Below are positions 18,228-25,921 of a stretch of 64,000 nucleotides of DNA, in pieces. Made by a program: the position numbers and the translations under genes. Positions within the stretch are counted from its first letter, which is position 1. Each line of letters opens with the position of its first letter. Below the pieces are notes generated by a model, which made no database searches, was not told the DNA's origin, and saw only the letters and a list, made by a program, of their open reading frames with translations. The DNA comes from Kribbella sp. ALI-6-A (GTDB lineage: Bacteria > Actinomycetota > Actinomycetes > Propionibacteriales > Kribbellaceae). Where the stretch lies: assembly GCF_001984195.1 (NCBI RefSeq), contig NZ_MTQN01000012.1:310001-374000 (forward strand). Reading direction: 5' to 3'.

Positions 18228-18749
18228 TCACTGTCGCGACCTTGGTCCGCGATCAGGCCTGATCGCATTCAGGTGCTGAAGCTTCAAGCGTTCACGAGCA
18301 GCCGCCAGATTGGTGCCATCGCTCTGTCCCAACAGCTCTTGGGCCAGCTCCCGTAGCTTCGTCATCTGGTGGCGCCAAACACGGCTTCGTCCAGAGATCT
18401 CGGCATCGTTTGCTGCGTGCATTGCACGGAGCCACTTGGTCGTCTTGCGGCTAAGGCGACGGTTTAGTGTCTGGCGGGCGACGCCGTAGTCGGAAGCCAT
18501 AGCGCTCCACGAGACACCAGATTCAACCGTCAGTGCCACAGCACTCACTTCAACCTGTTCAATCAGGTCGCGAAGGGTGGTGACATGCTCCGTGTATGGC
18601 GGCTCAAGGGTGATGAGCTCCAAGGAAGTCACGGCCATGTTGAGGCACAACGCCATGTGGTGCTCGATAGCGTGATTGAGGCCAATCTCGGCCGTGTTGG
18701 CGAGACGTTGCTCGACTGCGTGCTTCAGGCTGGCCGCAGGCGAATTCAT
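18228..18749 (-). CDS. Helix-turn-helix protein in a two-gene operon
   Basis: A 173-aa helical protein starting MNSPAASLKHAVEQRL. The centre contains a helix-turn-helix (SAMASDYGVARQTLNRRLS), followed by a basic stretch and a coiled-coil-like tail (KLRELAQELLGQSD). No enzyme motifs. It begins 6 bases after the stop of the small two-helix membrane protein gene upstream, so the two form an operon. A signalling or toxin/antitoxin role is possible but not shown. I do not recognise the family. Confidence 0.65.
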   Translation of the reverse strand: MNSPAASLKHAVEQRLANTAEIGLNHAIEHHMALCLNMAVTSLELITLEPPYTEHVTTLRDLIEQVEVSAVALTVESGVSWSAMASDYGVARQTLNRRLSRKTTKWLRAMHAANDAEISGRSRVWRHQMTKLRELAQELLGQSDGTNLAAARERLKLQHLNAIRPDRGPRSRQ

Positions 18750-18754
18750 CGCAG

Positions 18755-19051
18755 TCACCGCTTCGGGACCAGGCTGTGTAGGCCGCCCACGACGGTCAGA
18801 CCAGCCAGGCTTGCCGCCGCGAGTCCGCTGAGGATACCCACAAGGATTGGCAGGGTCTGGCCGCTTGTGTCGGCCGCCACCGCAAGGCCGGCTGGAATAC
18901 CAGCTCCGGCGCCGGCGATCACAGCGATCACGAGGGACCACGTCGCGATTGCCAGCGCCCGAGCAGACATTAAGCCTTCGCTTTCGGGGGGCACTTCAGC
19001 CGCAAGCTTGAGCTGGGACCGGACACCGCGTCGCGGAGGGGTTAGAGTCAT
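18755..19051 (-). CDS. Small membrane protein with two transmembrane helices
   Basis: A 98-aa protein: a charged N-terminus (LKLAAEVPPESEGLMSARAL), then two hydrophobic helices (ATWSLVIAVIAGAGAGIPAG and LPILVGILSGLAAASLAG) joined by a short loop, ending LVPKR. AAGGGAG precedes the ATG with proper spacing. It leads the operon with the HTH protein. Two-helix proteins beside a DNA-binding partner in islands are often membrane-disrupting effectors, but nothing here proves that. Confidence 0.65.
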   Translation of the reverse strand: MTLTPPRRGVRSQLKLAAEVPPESEGLMSARALAIATWSLVIAVIAGAGAGIPAGLAVAADTSGQTLPILVGILSGLAAASLAGLTVVGGLHSLVPKR

Positions 19052-19881
19052 CTCGACTCCCTTTCAACAGTTGGGACTGTGGACGGGGTCAACCCGAGCG
19101 GCTCTCCGACTCCAACGGGGAGCCGCCCTCTTTACTGCCGGCATCTCCATGCTTGAAGTGCTCACTGGTAGCTTCCGGCTACGTCGACTCTAGAACTGTC
19201 GATGGCCGCCGCCGCGACATCCAACGTGCATCAGCTGTCAGTGTCGTGCTGACACGTGTGTGGTTGGTGCCGATCGATTAGCCACACACCTGTCGCGGCG
19301 AAGATCCTCGATCGCCACCCACGGAGTAAGCACGGAGCCGAGCGGTTCAAGCGTCGGGCGATGGCTCTACCAATCGAATCTGGGCACGCCGGCCAGCGCT
19401 CGATCCGGGTCCACGCGACACGATCCCGCACCTCGCGGCCGATCTGTCGCGCCAACGGCGACAATCGGCACTCAGTGGGGCACTACCCATCGCTCGCAGA
19501 CTGGACCGCGGACCTTCACATTACGAGGAGGATGCTCAGCGTGTTGTGCGCTTCCATGAGGCACTTCTGGTTGCGCGGTCACTGTCACACCGGCGAAGAT
19601 TCTCATGCTTCGTCGCAGTTTGGCACCATGTCCCGCACCACAAGCAGGCCCCGGGCAGCCGCGGCAGGTGCAGGCTTGGTTGACCTACCGACAGCCGGGC
19701 CTGCACTCCGCATGGCAGAGGGCTGTGAATAATTGAGATGTCGGACGGCTGGTTCCAGAGCGCACCGCTGCGAGAGTCACGGACGGCTCGGAGCCTGGCG
19801 GATCACAGCGCAGACGCCAGGCCCACATGCTCTCCTGGACCGCAGGCGCGCCTACGATCCACGGATGGATGCGACAGTGTT
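19052..19881. other. Long stretch without a recognised gene
   Basis: About 830 bp upstream of the membrane-protein operon. It holds the operon promoter region and att-like repeat C. Short open frames exist, but none has family features. The plus-strand frame around 19510-19680 reads HYEEDAQRVVRFHEALLVAR, which matches HYEEDAQRVALFHE in repeat E; I attribute this to the repeat DNA rather than to a gene. Confidence 0.4.
19511..19642 (-). repeat. Dispersed att-like repeat, copy C
   Basis: The plus strand has CACATTACGAGGAGG (from 19517) and TTTGGCACCATG about 100 bp later. The minus strand therefore reads CATGGTGCCAAA (degenerate arm motif), spacer, CTCGTAATGTGAAGGTC (anticodon loop and stem of tRNA-Thr(CGT)). 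The T arm is only loosely recognisable. Confidence 0.65.
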
Positions 19882-20358
19882 GTGGGTGCGGCAACGGCCT
19901 TAGTTGGCGCGGTCGTAGGGTCGCTTGGGGCGCCGCTACTTCAAGGGCGCCTAGCCGATCGCGCCAGTCTGCGCAACGAGCGGAGGGCCTTGTACTCCGA
20001 AGCGATGTTATATGTCCACTTCATCACGCGGCGGCTGGACTGGGCCATCGATCCGATGAACGCTCCGGGGACTGTGGAGAGCAGACGCAAGCAGTACGGC
20101 GAGCTCTGGAAGATTCCTGATGCGACGACAGGACGCATGCAGTTGATCGCACATAAACAAGTTCGTGACGCCTGGGCAAAGCTTCTGAACGCGGAAGCGA
20201 ACTTCGTTTGGGAGATGCAGGAGAGCTACTCTCACATTGGGCACCCGGACGCCGGCTATGACGGGGTGCCTTCCGACGTTCCCCAGCTCGTCGAACTCGG
20301 CGAGGCGTGCGGCCGATTCCAGGATGCGTGCCGCCAAAGCCTTGGCGTGCGGGATTGA
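19882..20358 (+). CDS. Hypothetical protein with an N-terminal hydrophobic segment
   Basis: About 158 aa if started at the GTG at 19882. The N-terminus GAATALVGAVVGSLGAPLL is a membrane anchor, followed by a basic helix (NERRALYSEAMLYVHFITRR) and a soluble domain. This architecture (anchor then YxxA helix) is common in small actinobacterial proteins of unknown function. An ATG at 19865 followed by GATGCGACA gives the expected family start MDATV in another frame; two extra bases just after it break the join, so the N-terminus may be damaged. Confidence 0.55.
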   Translation: MGAATALVGAVVGSLGAPLLQGRLADRASLRNERRALYSEAMLYVHFITRRLDWAIDPMNAPGTVESRRKQYGELWKIPDATTGRMQLIAHKQVRDAWAKLLNAEANFVWEMQESYSHIGHPDAGYDGVPSDVPQLVELGEACGRFQDACRQSLGVRD

Positions 20359-20419
20359 CGCGATCCGCAGCGTGGTCAACTCGGCCAGCCGCCCGTTCGG
20401 GTCGCTCGCCCCATCCGGC

Positions 20420-20560
20420 TCAGGCTGGGTACTCATCGAGCGGTCCTTGATGCGGGTATCTGACGCTAGTCCAGCCCTTGCCATTGCATGTGGGGCACGG
20501 CTGCGTGGCGGCCGGATGGGTTGGGCAGATCGCACTCTTCATGGCCGCGACGGCGACCAT
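20420..20560 (-). CDS. Possible small CxxC protein (46 aa)
   Basis: Starts MVAVAAMKSAICPTHPAA and contains PCPTCNGKGW, a zinc-knuckle-like CxxCxGxG pattern typical of very small actinobacterial and phage proteins. Its stop overlaps an ATG that begins MSTQPEPDGASDPNGR with AAGGA upstream, but that second frame runs antisense through the gene at 19882 and I do not call it. Weak evidence overall. Confidence 0.3.
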   Translation of the reverse strand: MVAVAAMKSAICPTHPAATQPCPTCNGKGWTSVRYPHQGPLDEYPA

Positions 20561-20674
20561 CAACCCGATCTGGCCGAACTGGTGTCCATTCGGTGGGGTG
20601 GGGGGCATGACCGTGCCTGTTAACACCCCGGCGGCGGAGGACGAGGACCTCGCGGCGAAGGCGGCCCGACATGC

Positions 20675-20710
20675 AGAGCCCCAGGTCAAGTGCCCCCGAC
20701 CTGGGGTTCT
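20675..20710. terminator. Strong hairpin, probable terminator
   Basis: A 13-bp stem with one mismatch (AGAGCCCCAGGTC at 20675-20687, GACCTGGGGTTCT at 20698-20710) and a 10-nt loop. It ends in TTCT on the plus strand. It lies 316 bp after the stop of the gene at 19882 and just before repeat D. Confidence 0.65.
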
Positions 20711-20740
20711 CCGTGCTCCGTGCGGAGCGGGTCTTCGCAT

Positions 20741-20800
20741 CGGGCCGACGACCTTCTCATACGAGGAGGAACCTCAGCGCTGCATTCGTTCTGGTCGAGC
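20741..20800 (-). repeat. Dispersed att-like repeat, copy D (truncated)
   Basis: The minus strand reads CTCGTA-TGAGAAGGTCGTC, then GGCCCGAT, matching the anticodon-to-T-loop part of copy B but lacking one A. No arm motif is seen at the expected distance of about 100 bp. Confidence 0.65.
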
Positions 20801-20897
20801 ACGACTGCTGAACCCGTCCAGCGCACGGAGACAGAGAGGCTGCACAATCGCATGGCTCAGCACCCATAGTCCGATCCCTGAACGAATACCAGTCCAC

Positions 20898-22277
20898 TCA
20901 AATCCGACGATAGACTGACGGCAAGTACTGAGTTCTCGTCAAGACGAAGCTCGACCATTCGTGATTGCGCGTCGCCCGTATTGCCAATATCTCCGATGAA
21001 ATCCCGGCTTTTATGAGCAGAAGCACGGTTAGCAGCCAGCGCAGCGACTGCTGGATCGCGAGCATTTCGAAAAAGAGCTTCGTCGCATCCTCATCTTCGA
21101 CTGGCAGCCGATGAGCGTACCGGTTGCGGTGCTTAGCGACAACCTTTGTCCAGTTGTCAGTCACGCCAGTCAATCCTGGAAGGATAGTTTCGACCACTTC
21201 GGCTAGGCTGTGCATACGCTTTCGAAATACCGGCTCATCGAGGTACCCGGTCGACTCATGCATAGCAGCGCGAGTTTCAGAGTCAAGTCTATCTTTCAGC
21301 GAACTGATGGCCGGCGGGATCTTCTCAATTTGCTCTGGACTCAGTCGACGCTCATGCGGATGTATGCGGCGATGATATCCCTCAGCAGCGCTTGCCAAGA
21401 CAAGTAGGCGGATCTCCAATGATGGCCCGGTTCTGCCCACCTGGCCCGCAACCAGGGTAGGGATCACATCAAGCGAGACAGAGTTCGCGAGCCATGCCGC
21501 AAGGCCTTGCAGGCGTACATCGGCATAATGCACGACCTGATGTTCGCGCTTTGCCTTCGGCGGCACCGGATGCGGAGTATCTAATAGTGGGTGACACAGA
21601 ATGCTCCACGGAGAATCCGCAGAGGTTCTCAACTGGATACTGACGGACCAACTCTGACTGCCGATTGCGATGGTTGCCAGATCACTCAAAGGTTTCACGA
21701 AGTCCTTCAGTATTCTCTCCAGATTGAGCTGTACTCCATCGAGAACAATCCAGTAATCCTCGCCACCATCCGATGTCTCTTCCAACCGGATTTCGGCATT
21801 ACCACCCAAATGCGGCACCGGACACGGGGGCTCCTCGGCCGTCTTCACTATGATGGGTCTGCGAGTTTCTGGATCCAGACCAGCAATGTATGCTCGCCGC
21901 CAAAAGTCGAAATTCTGAATCCGAACACGGGCGGACACATACTTAGTCTCGGCGTCTACGTGCCCACCGACAAGCGCCCATCTCCCAGTAATGATCTGGG
22001 CGTTCGGATCAAAATTCCGTCCGCTGGTGTATCCCTCGGCAATGGTGATCGCACCGATATCAGGTGCCTCCGCGTGCACGAAAATCTGTTCTTGCTCGGG
22101 GCCGAACGGTAGGTCGACAACCTCAGTCTCGCCTGGCAGGTTCGTCGCCCGTTCTTCGTAGGCTGGGGTGAGCTCGCCATCCACACTGACAGTTGGCCGC
22201 CTCAGTGTTAGATCCACGGATCCGGTCAGCTTGCGGGTGGTATCGGCAACGTTCCAGATCTGCGTTTGACCAGTCAT
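20898..22277 (-). CDS. ApeA-like anti-phage HEPN protein
   Basis: A 459-aa protein. The N-terminal 260 residues are beta-rich with repeated WxV/GxV patterns (ITGRWALVGGHVDAETKYVS), as in the ApeA N-terminal domain. The C-terminal 180 residues are all-helical and contain R384-x4-H389 in HRNRYAHRLP, the HEPN RNase motif. ApeA is an abortive-infection protein that blocks phage growth by HEPN RNase activity. The assignment rests on architecture and the motif, not on alignment. It stands alone between repeats D and E, and its start lies about 145 bp from repeat E. Confidence 0.6.
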   Translation of the reverse strand: MTGQTQIWNVADTTRKLTGSVDLTLRRPTVSVDGELTPAYEERATNLPGETEVVDLPFGPEQEQIFVHAEAPDIGAITIAEGYTSGRNFDPNAQIITGRWALVGGHVDAETKYVSARVRIQNFDFWRRAYIAGLDPETRRPIIVKTAEEPPCPVPHLGGNAEIRLEETSDGGEDYWIVLDGVQLNLERILKDFVKPLSDLATIAIGSQSWSVSIQLRTSADSPWSILCHPLLDTPHPVPPKAKREHQVVHYADVRLQGLAAWLANSVSLDVIPTLVAGQVGRTGPSLEIRLLVLASAAEGYHRRIHPHERRLSPEQIEKIPPAISSLKDRLDSETRAAMHESTGYLDEPVFRKRMHSLAEVVETILPGLTGVTDNWTKVVAKHRNRYAHRLPVEDEDATKLFFEMLAIQQSLRWLLTVLLLIKAGISSEILAIRATRNHEWSSFVLTRTQYLPSVYRRI

Positions 22278-22420
22278 TCCCCGAGTAAATCACTCTCCGC
22301 TTACACGGACACGACCGTCCTCCTTCGATCGCCAGTGGCCAGCGGCTCGTGCGCCACCTAGCTATTCGACGCAGTGCGTGCATAGGGGGCATTCAGGACC
22401 CGACGTCAACCGGCGTGGCT

Positions 22421-22570
22421 ACGTCGACGACCTTCTCATTACGAGGAGGACGCTCAGCGTGTCGCCCTCTTTCATGAGCGTCACCCTCCACGCGGATGTT
22501 CGCCTCACAACCACGGACTCCATAGATCGCTAGGGTTTCGCACCACGATCCGCACCACGGACCCGTAGCC
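22421..22570 (-). repeat. Dispersed att-like repeat, copy E
   Basis: A full-length copy. The plus strand has TCATTACGAGGAGG at 22436 and TTTCGCACCACGA at 22536, the same 100-bp spacing as in copy A. The minus strand reads GGATCGTGGTGCGAAA, then TGACGC at 22482, then CTCGTAATGAGAAGGTCGTC. TGACGC lies about 40 bp before the core, as it does at the true attR (31999 and 32038). Confidence 0.75.
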
Positions 22571-23287
22571 CTCTGGACAACTCGCACTGGGTAGTGCAAA
22601 GCACGGCCTGGGTCATGCTTCGACGGCGCACTTCGGGCTGTTCCCGATACCGACAGCATTCGGGCCGCTCTCCCACGGCAGAGTGGTGTGGAGGTCACGG
22701 TACGCCGACCATCATGGCGGGCCCGGCAGGAGGTCGACCGGATGCCGCCGAGCGCCGGGATCACCCTTGACCCGGAGACGCTGACGTCCAGAGCTGGGCG
22801 CCGGAGCAATGCGACACCGAGGTCCACCTCGGGCACCTCCCGCGACAGTGAGCCCACTGTGACGGTGGTGAGCACTGACCCGTCCGGCCAGCGGATGGGG
22901 CGGTGCTTCCCGGCCCGTCACCTCCGGGTGGAGCGCCCGGCAGTCGCCCTACGCCGTAGTGCTCGGCGGGACTGTCAGCTGCTGAATCGGGCGAGCTGCT
23001 CGGCGGCGCCGTCGCGTCGCCATTGCGCGGCGGCGGCGTTCCGGGTCGCGCTCTCCACGATGCGCTGAGCCGACGCTGATGAGTAACGCCGAGTTCGTCA
23101 CGGCGAAGGATCGACGGAGTCGGGTACTGGTGCGATAGGCAACGATCTTGTCCGGATCGTCCGCGAGCTGGGCGGAAATAGGCGGACGCCATGCGTCTCT
23201 GGCGGAGAACCTTGCCCACCCTGTCCTGCCCATTGAGGCAGTCATCGCTGGCTCCCCACGCCTGCGGCAGGTCATGCAACTGTTTGT
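22571..23287. other. Stretch without a recognised gene between repeat E and the next gene
   Basis: About 720 bp. Open frames on both strands are compositional and show no motifs. Coding remnants are possible: the gene that follows begins abruptly, as if its 5' part had been lost here. Confidence 0.4.
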
Positions 23288-24412
23288 ATGGGTAACTGTA
23301 TGTTCTTGCTGGGATCGGACGCCCCAACATTGCGTAACTACATCAGTCAGTCGCTATGGACAACAACCGCCGGCGATCGGATTCGTGGGCGCGTTCCGTA
23401 CATCGATCCTAACGCGACAGACCTAGACGACCTCAACGCCTATATGGAGATCCAGAGCCAGGTCATGGCCTGGCTTGGCGACGCCGACAACTACGTCCCT
23501 CTGCAAGCCGAAGCGCTTGCACGGTCGACCTTGAGTTTTGATGCTGGAGATTCTAGCGAGAAACAGGCAGTCGTTTCGTTGATCGACCGCGCACTATCAG
23601 ACTTGGAACGTGACGGGTTCGCCCTCGCCGCCAGTCCATACAGATTGACCGAACGAGGCGCCACTGCACGGCTCACAGGACTCAGCCCGGCGAGCGCCGC
23701 CCGAGTGAGCGAAGCGGTGGCACTCGGCGCGGACAGTTGGATGCAGGATTTGGCCGGGTTGAGGACGCTGGATCCAGGCATGGCCGCTCAGATCGCACAA
23801 CTGGTCTTTGAGGCGAGCGAGGTCATCCAGCATTCGCTTTGGTTTAGGCGCGAAGCAGGCTCTAGTCAGGCAGGAAAACTGTCGACTATGCTCCGCTTCA
23901 ACTCAGAGTCACGGCATCGGCGAACCGAGTCAGACACATTTGCGGCGGACATTGCATTATTTAGTAGCTGGATTGCTGGCGACAGTTACATGCAACTTGC
24001 GAACAAGGCACCTATCTTCAAAAATGCGAACTCGCTTTTCGGCGGTTCCAACGAGACAAAGCGGACGTCGGATGCTGCCGAATATGTCGGCAAACTTACG
24101 TACCCTGCCGCCTGGGTCTGGTCCGGAGCGGTGATTGTGGGCAAGGAGCATGGCCTCGATATTCCAGCGTTTGTGAAGAGCTCGATCGAGTATGGCGTCC
24201 AAAGCGAAGCGGCCGCTCAGCTCATCACGAGAGGGCATCTGACTCGCGGCGGAGCCGTCTTTGTTGCTCGTGAATGCGGCGACGAGTGGGAGAATGTGTC
24301 AGACCAGATAGGTGACGAAGCGCAATTGGAGTTGTTTAGTTCGGGACTAACCAGCTTGGATTACGAGCGCCTGAGAGACCTCGGCGAACGGTTGCGTCTG
24401 AGCGTGCAGTAA
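23288..24412 (+). CDS. Probable C-terminal fragment of a helicase-like protein
   Basis: A 374-aa protein. The text resembles the accessory C-terminal region of large DEAD/DEAH-box helicases: a winged-helix-like part (QAVVSLIDRALSDLERDGF then YRLTERGATARLTGLSPAS) and a helical tail (IPAFVKSSIEYGVQSEAAA). No P-loop or DEAD motif is present. The ATG at 23288 lacks a clear Shine-Dalgarno. It may be a decayed remnant of a defence helicase that lost its ATPase half at the repeat E junction, or a free-standing protein. Assignment is tentative. Confidence 0.4.
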   Translation: MGNCMFLLGSDAPTLRNYISQSLWTTTAGDRIRGRVPYIDPNATDLDDLNAYMEIQSQVMAWLGDADNYVPLQAEALARSTLSFDAGDSSEKQAVVSLIDRALSDLERDGFALAASPYRLTERGATARLTGLSPASAARVSEAVALGADSWMQDLAGLRTLDPGMAAQIAQLVFEASEVIQHSLWFRREAGSSQAGKLSTMLRFNSESRHRRTESDTFAADIALFSSWIAGDSYMQLANKAPIFKNANSLFGGSNETKRTSDAAEYVGKLTYPAAWVWSGAVIVGKEHGLDIPAFVKSSIEYGVQSEAAAQLITRGHLTRGGAVFVARECGDEWENVSDQIGDEAQLELFSSGLTSLDYERLRDLGERLRLSVQ

Positions 24413-24693
24413 TGCTCACTCCGCCGGATGAGTGGGGTTTCGCCAGGACCGCAAGGTGAAGGGATGCGCGGAACTGCCGGAGGCCTAGAGCGATTAGGCG
24501 AACTGAATATGAAAGGTCGCTGCGCGGAACCGCGGGTGCCGCCCGCCGACCGTCGGTCTCTGGTTAGCGGCAGGGACCACATGGCGCAGCTGAGGTATCC
24601 AGCTCCCTCTTTGGCGAGCGCCCCTCGATGGCCGGCGGCCATCAGCGTCGAAGCGCTGAGGGGGCGAACCGCCGCACCCTTGCTGACGATCGG

Positions 24694-24850
24694 CGTGGGA
24701 TCAATCGTGGTACGAAAGGGGTCAACCCAAGTCGGCTGGTGAGGCCGAGAACCGTTCCAGGAGCGGGTTCTGACGCCTGATGAGGCCACTTGATAGGTGT
24801 TCATGGCCCCTTTAAGCCGCAGGGTCTACAACCCGAGTCCGTGGCGGCTC
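24694..24850 (+). other. Decayed internal attachment site (tRNA-Lys type)
   Basis: In the same order and spacing as the right end of the island: CGTGGGATCAA..CGTGGTACGAAA at 24694 (as at 31921), CTGACGCCTG near 24770 (as at 31998), TTGATAGG and GGCCCCTTTAA near 24790-24815 (as at 32018-32044), then CCGCAGGGT...CCGAGTCC...GGCGGC, a degraded version of the tRNA-Lys 3' half. It looks like a fossil attR from an earlier, shorter integration in the same tRNA. Confidence 0.65.
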
Positions 24851-24946
24851 GGTCGTCGGTTCTTCGGAGGCATGGTTGAGCAATTCGCTCACATGGCCGT
24901 GGAACACTCCTGGAACTAAGAGGCTTCAACAAAAGCGGAGACGCAA

Positions 24947-25921
24947 TCACTTCCCCCATCGGAACGCTATTCCGTAATTGCCGTGCGGCTGACACTCTTG
25001 AGTGAACGTATGTGAAACGGCGCCGCCCGAGATGGTCAGCATGTGCGGATCACCGGCCCGGGGTAGTGAGCCGTCACGACTCGTCCGATCGTCGTACCAC
25101 CAGCAGGCCGCTGGCACGTCGCGGTCCTCGAATCGGATACGTACGGTCAATCCGTTCACTGGAAGATGGCCGTCCGAAAGTTCGCCCGCAGCGATGCCTA
25201 GATGATCGATCTCTACATTGACATAGTAGTGGTCAAGCAGGGCTGTGTGGTGATTCACTGTTTCCGACGAGAAGTAATGCTTCTCCCCCGCTCGCAAAGG
25301 CCGCGGAAACCGAAGCAGGACCTCCCCCGAGGTATCGACTGCGCGAAGGTCGCGAATTGATTCAATGCTGCAACCCCAGAGTGATCGGAAGCTGAGCCGA
25401 CTTGCACCTTTTGGGGTGAAAGAGCTGGCGGAGATTCGATACCCGGCAACATTATCTGAATAGGCCGTGATGAGGCGCTCGGTTATACGACGATGGACAC
25501 AGCGTTCCTTCATCAAGATGGTGATGACCATCATATTGACGTAGATCGGTTGCGCCCCGGCTGGGAACGGGGTGATACTCAATGATTTAGACGTAGAGGC
25601 GCCTTCGCCGAACGACGCATTATCTGGACTGGCATCCCGTGCGACTCCGCCGTTAGGCGGGAAATCACCACCCGCCGAGGTGGTCGGCGGCCGACGGCGT
25701 TGCCATAATAGGCCGATGACCGAAAGGATCAAGGAGGCAATCCCGACAGACAGAGAATAGGTGCTACTCAATTGATCACGGAGCGATACATCGGCATTCA
25801 GGTACTCCGTCACAGCTTGGGCCACCCCCGATCCAACCCATCGCCATGCAATGCAAATGATCCCGAATATCGCGACGCCAAACAATATCGCCCGCATACG
25901 CCGCGCATGCCTCTCACCCAC
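24947..25921 (-). CDS. Two-helix membrane protein with unknown C-terminal domain
   Basis: A 324-aa protein. Two transmembrane helices lie at the N-terminus (AILFGVAIFGIICIAWRWVG and YSLSVGIASLILSVIGLLW). A low-complexity linker and a roughly 200-residue soluble domain rich in beta patterns follow (LLDHYYVNVEIDHLGIA, LTVRIRFEDRDVPAACWWY). I do not recognise the family. Base use is less GC-biased than in the chromosomal genes, fitting recent transfer. It lies just right of the internal att fossil, so it may be the first cargo of a second element. Confidence 0.65.
   Translation of the reverse strand: MGERHARRMRAILFGVAIFGIICIAWRWVGSGVAQAVTEYLNADVSLRDQLSSTYSLSVGIASLILSVIGLLWQRRRPPTTSAGGDFPPNGGVARDASPDNASFGEGASTSKSLSITPFPAGAQPIYVNMMVITILMKERCVHRRITERLITAYSDNVAGYRISASSFTPKGASRLSFRSLWGCSIESIRDLRAVDTSGEVLLRFPRPLRAGEKHYFSSETVNHHTALLDHYYVNVEIDHLGIAAGELSDGHLPVNGLTVRIRFEDRDVPAACWWYDDRTSRDGSLPRAGDPHMLTISGGAVSHTFTQECQPHGNYGIAFRWGK

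Noticed and set aside
19500-19690. A protein family encoded by the repeats (HYEEDAQRV in copies C and E)
   Set aside because: Frames diverge within 15 residues, copy D is out of frame by one base, and no copy has a start codon; it is a by-product of the DNA repeat.
20008-20436. Minus-strand gene starting MSTQPEPDGASDPNGR
   Set aside because: It runs antisense through the better-supported plus-strand gene and loses protein-like composition after about 30 residues.
12190-22450. The ATTACGAGGAGG repeat as a strong ribosome-binding site preceding small genes
   Set aside because: No start codon is conserved at the right distance in any copy, and no shared reading frame follows; the tRNA-Thr and arm motifs explain the sequence better.
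22393-23330. Several overlapping frames on both strands between repeat E and the helicase-like gene
   Set aside because: They are compositional, rich in Arg/Pro/Ser, without motifs or ribosome-binding sites.
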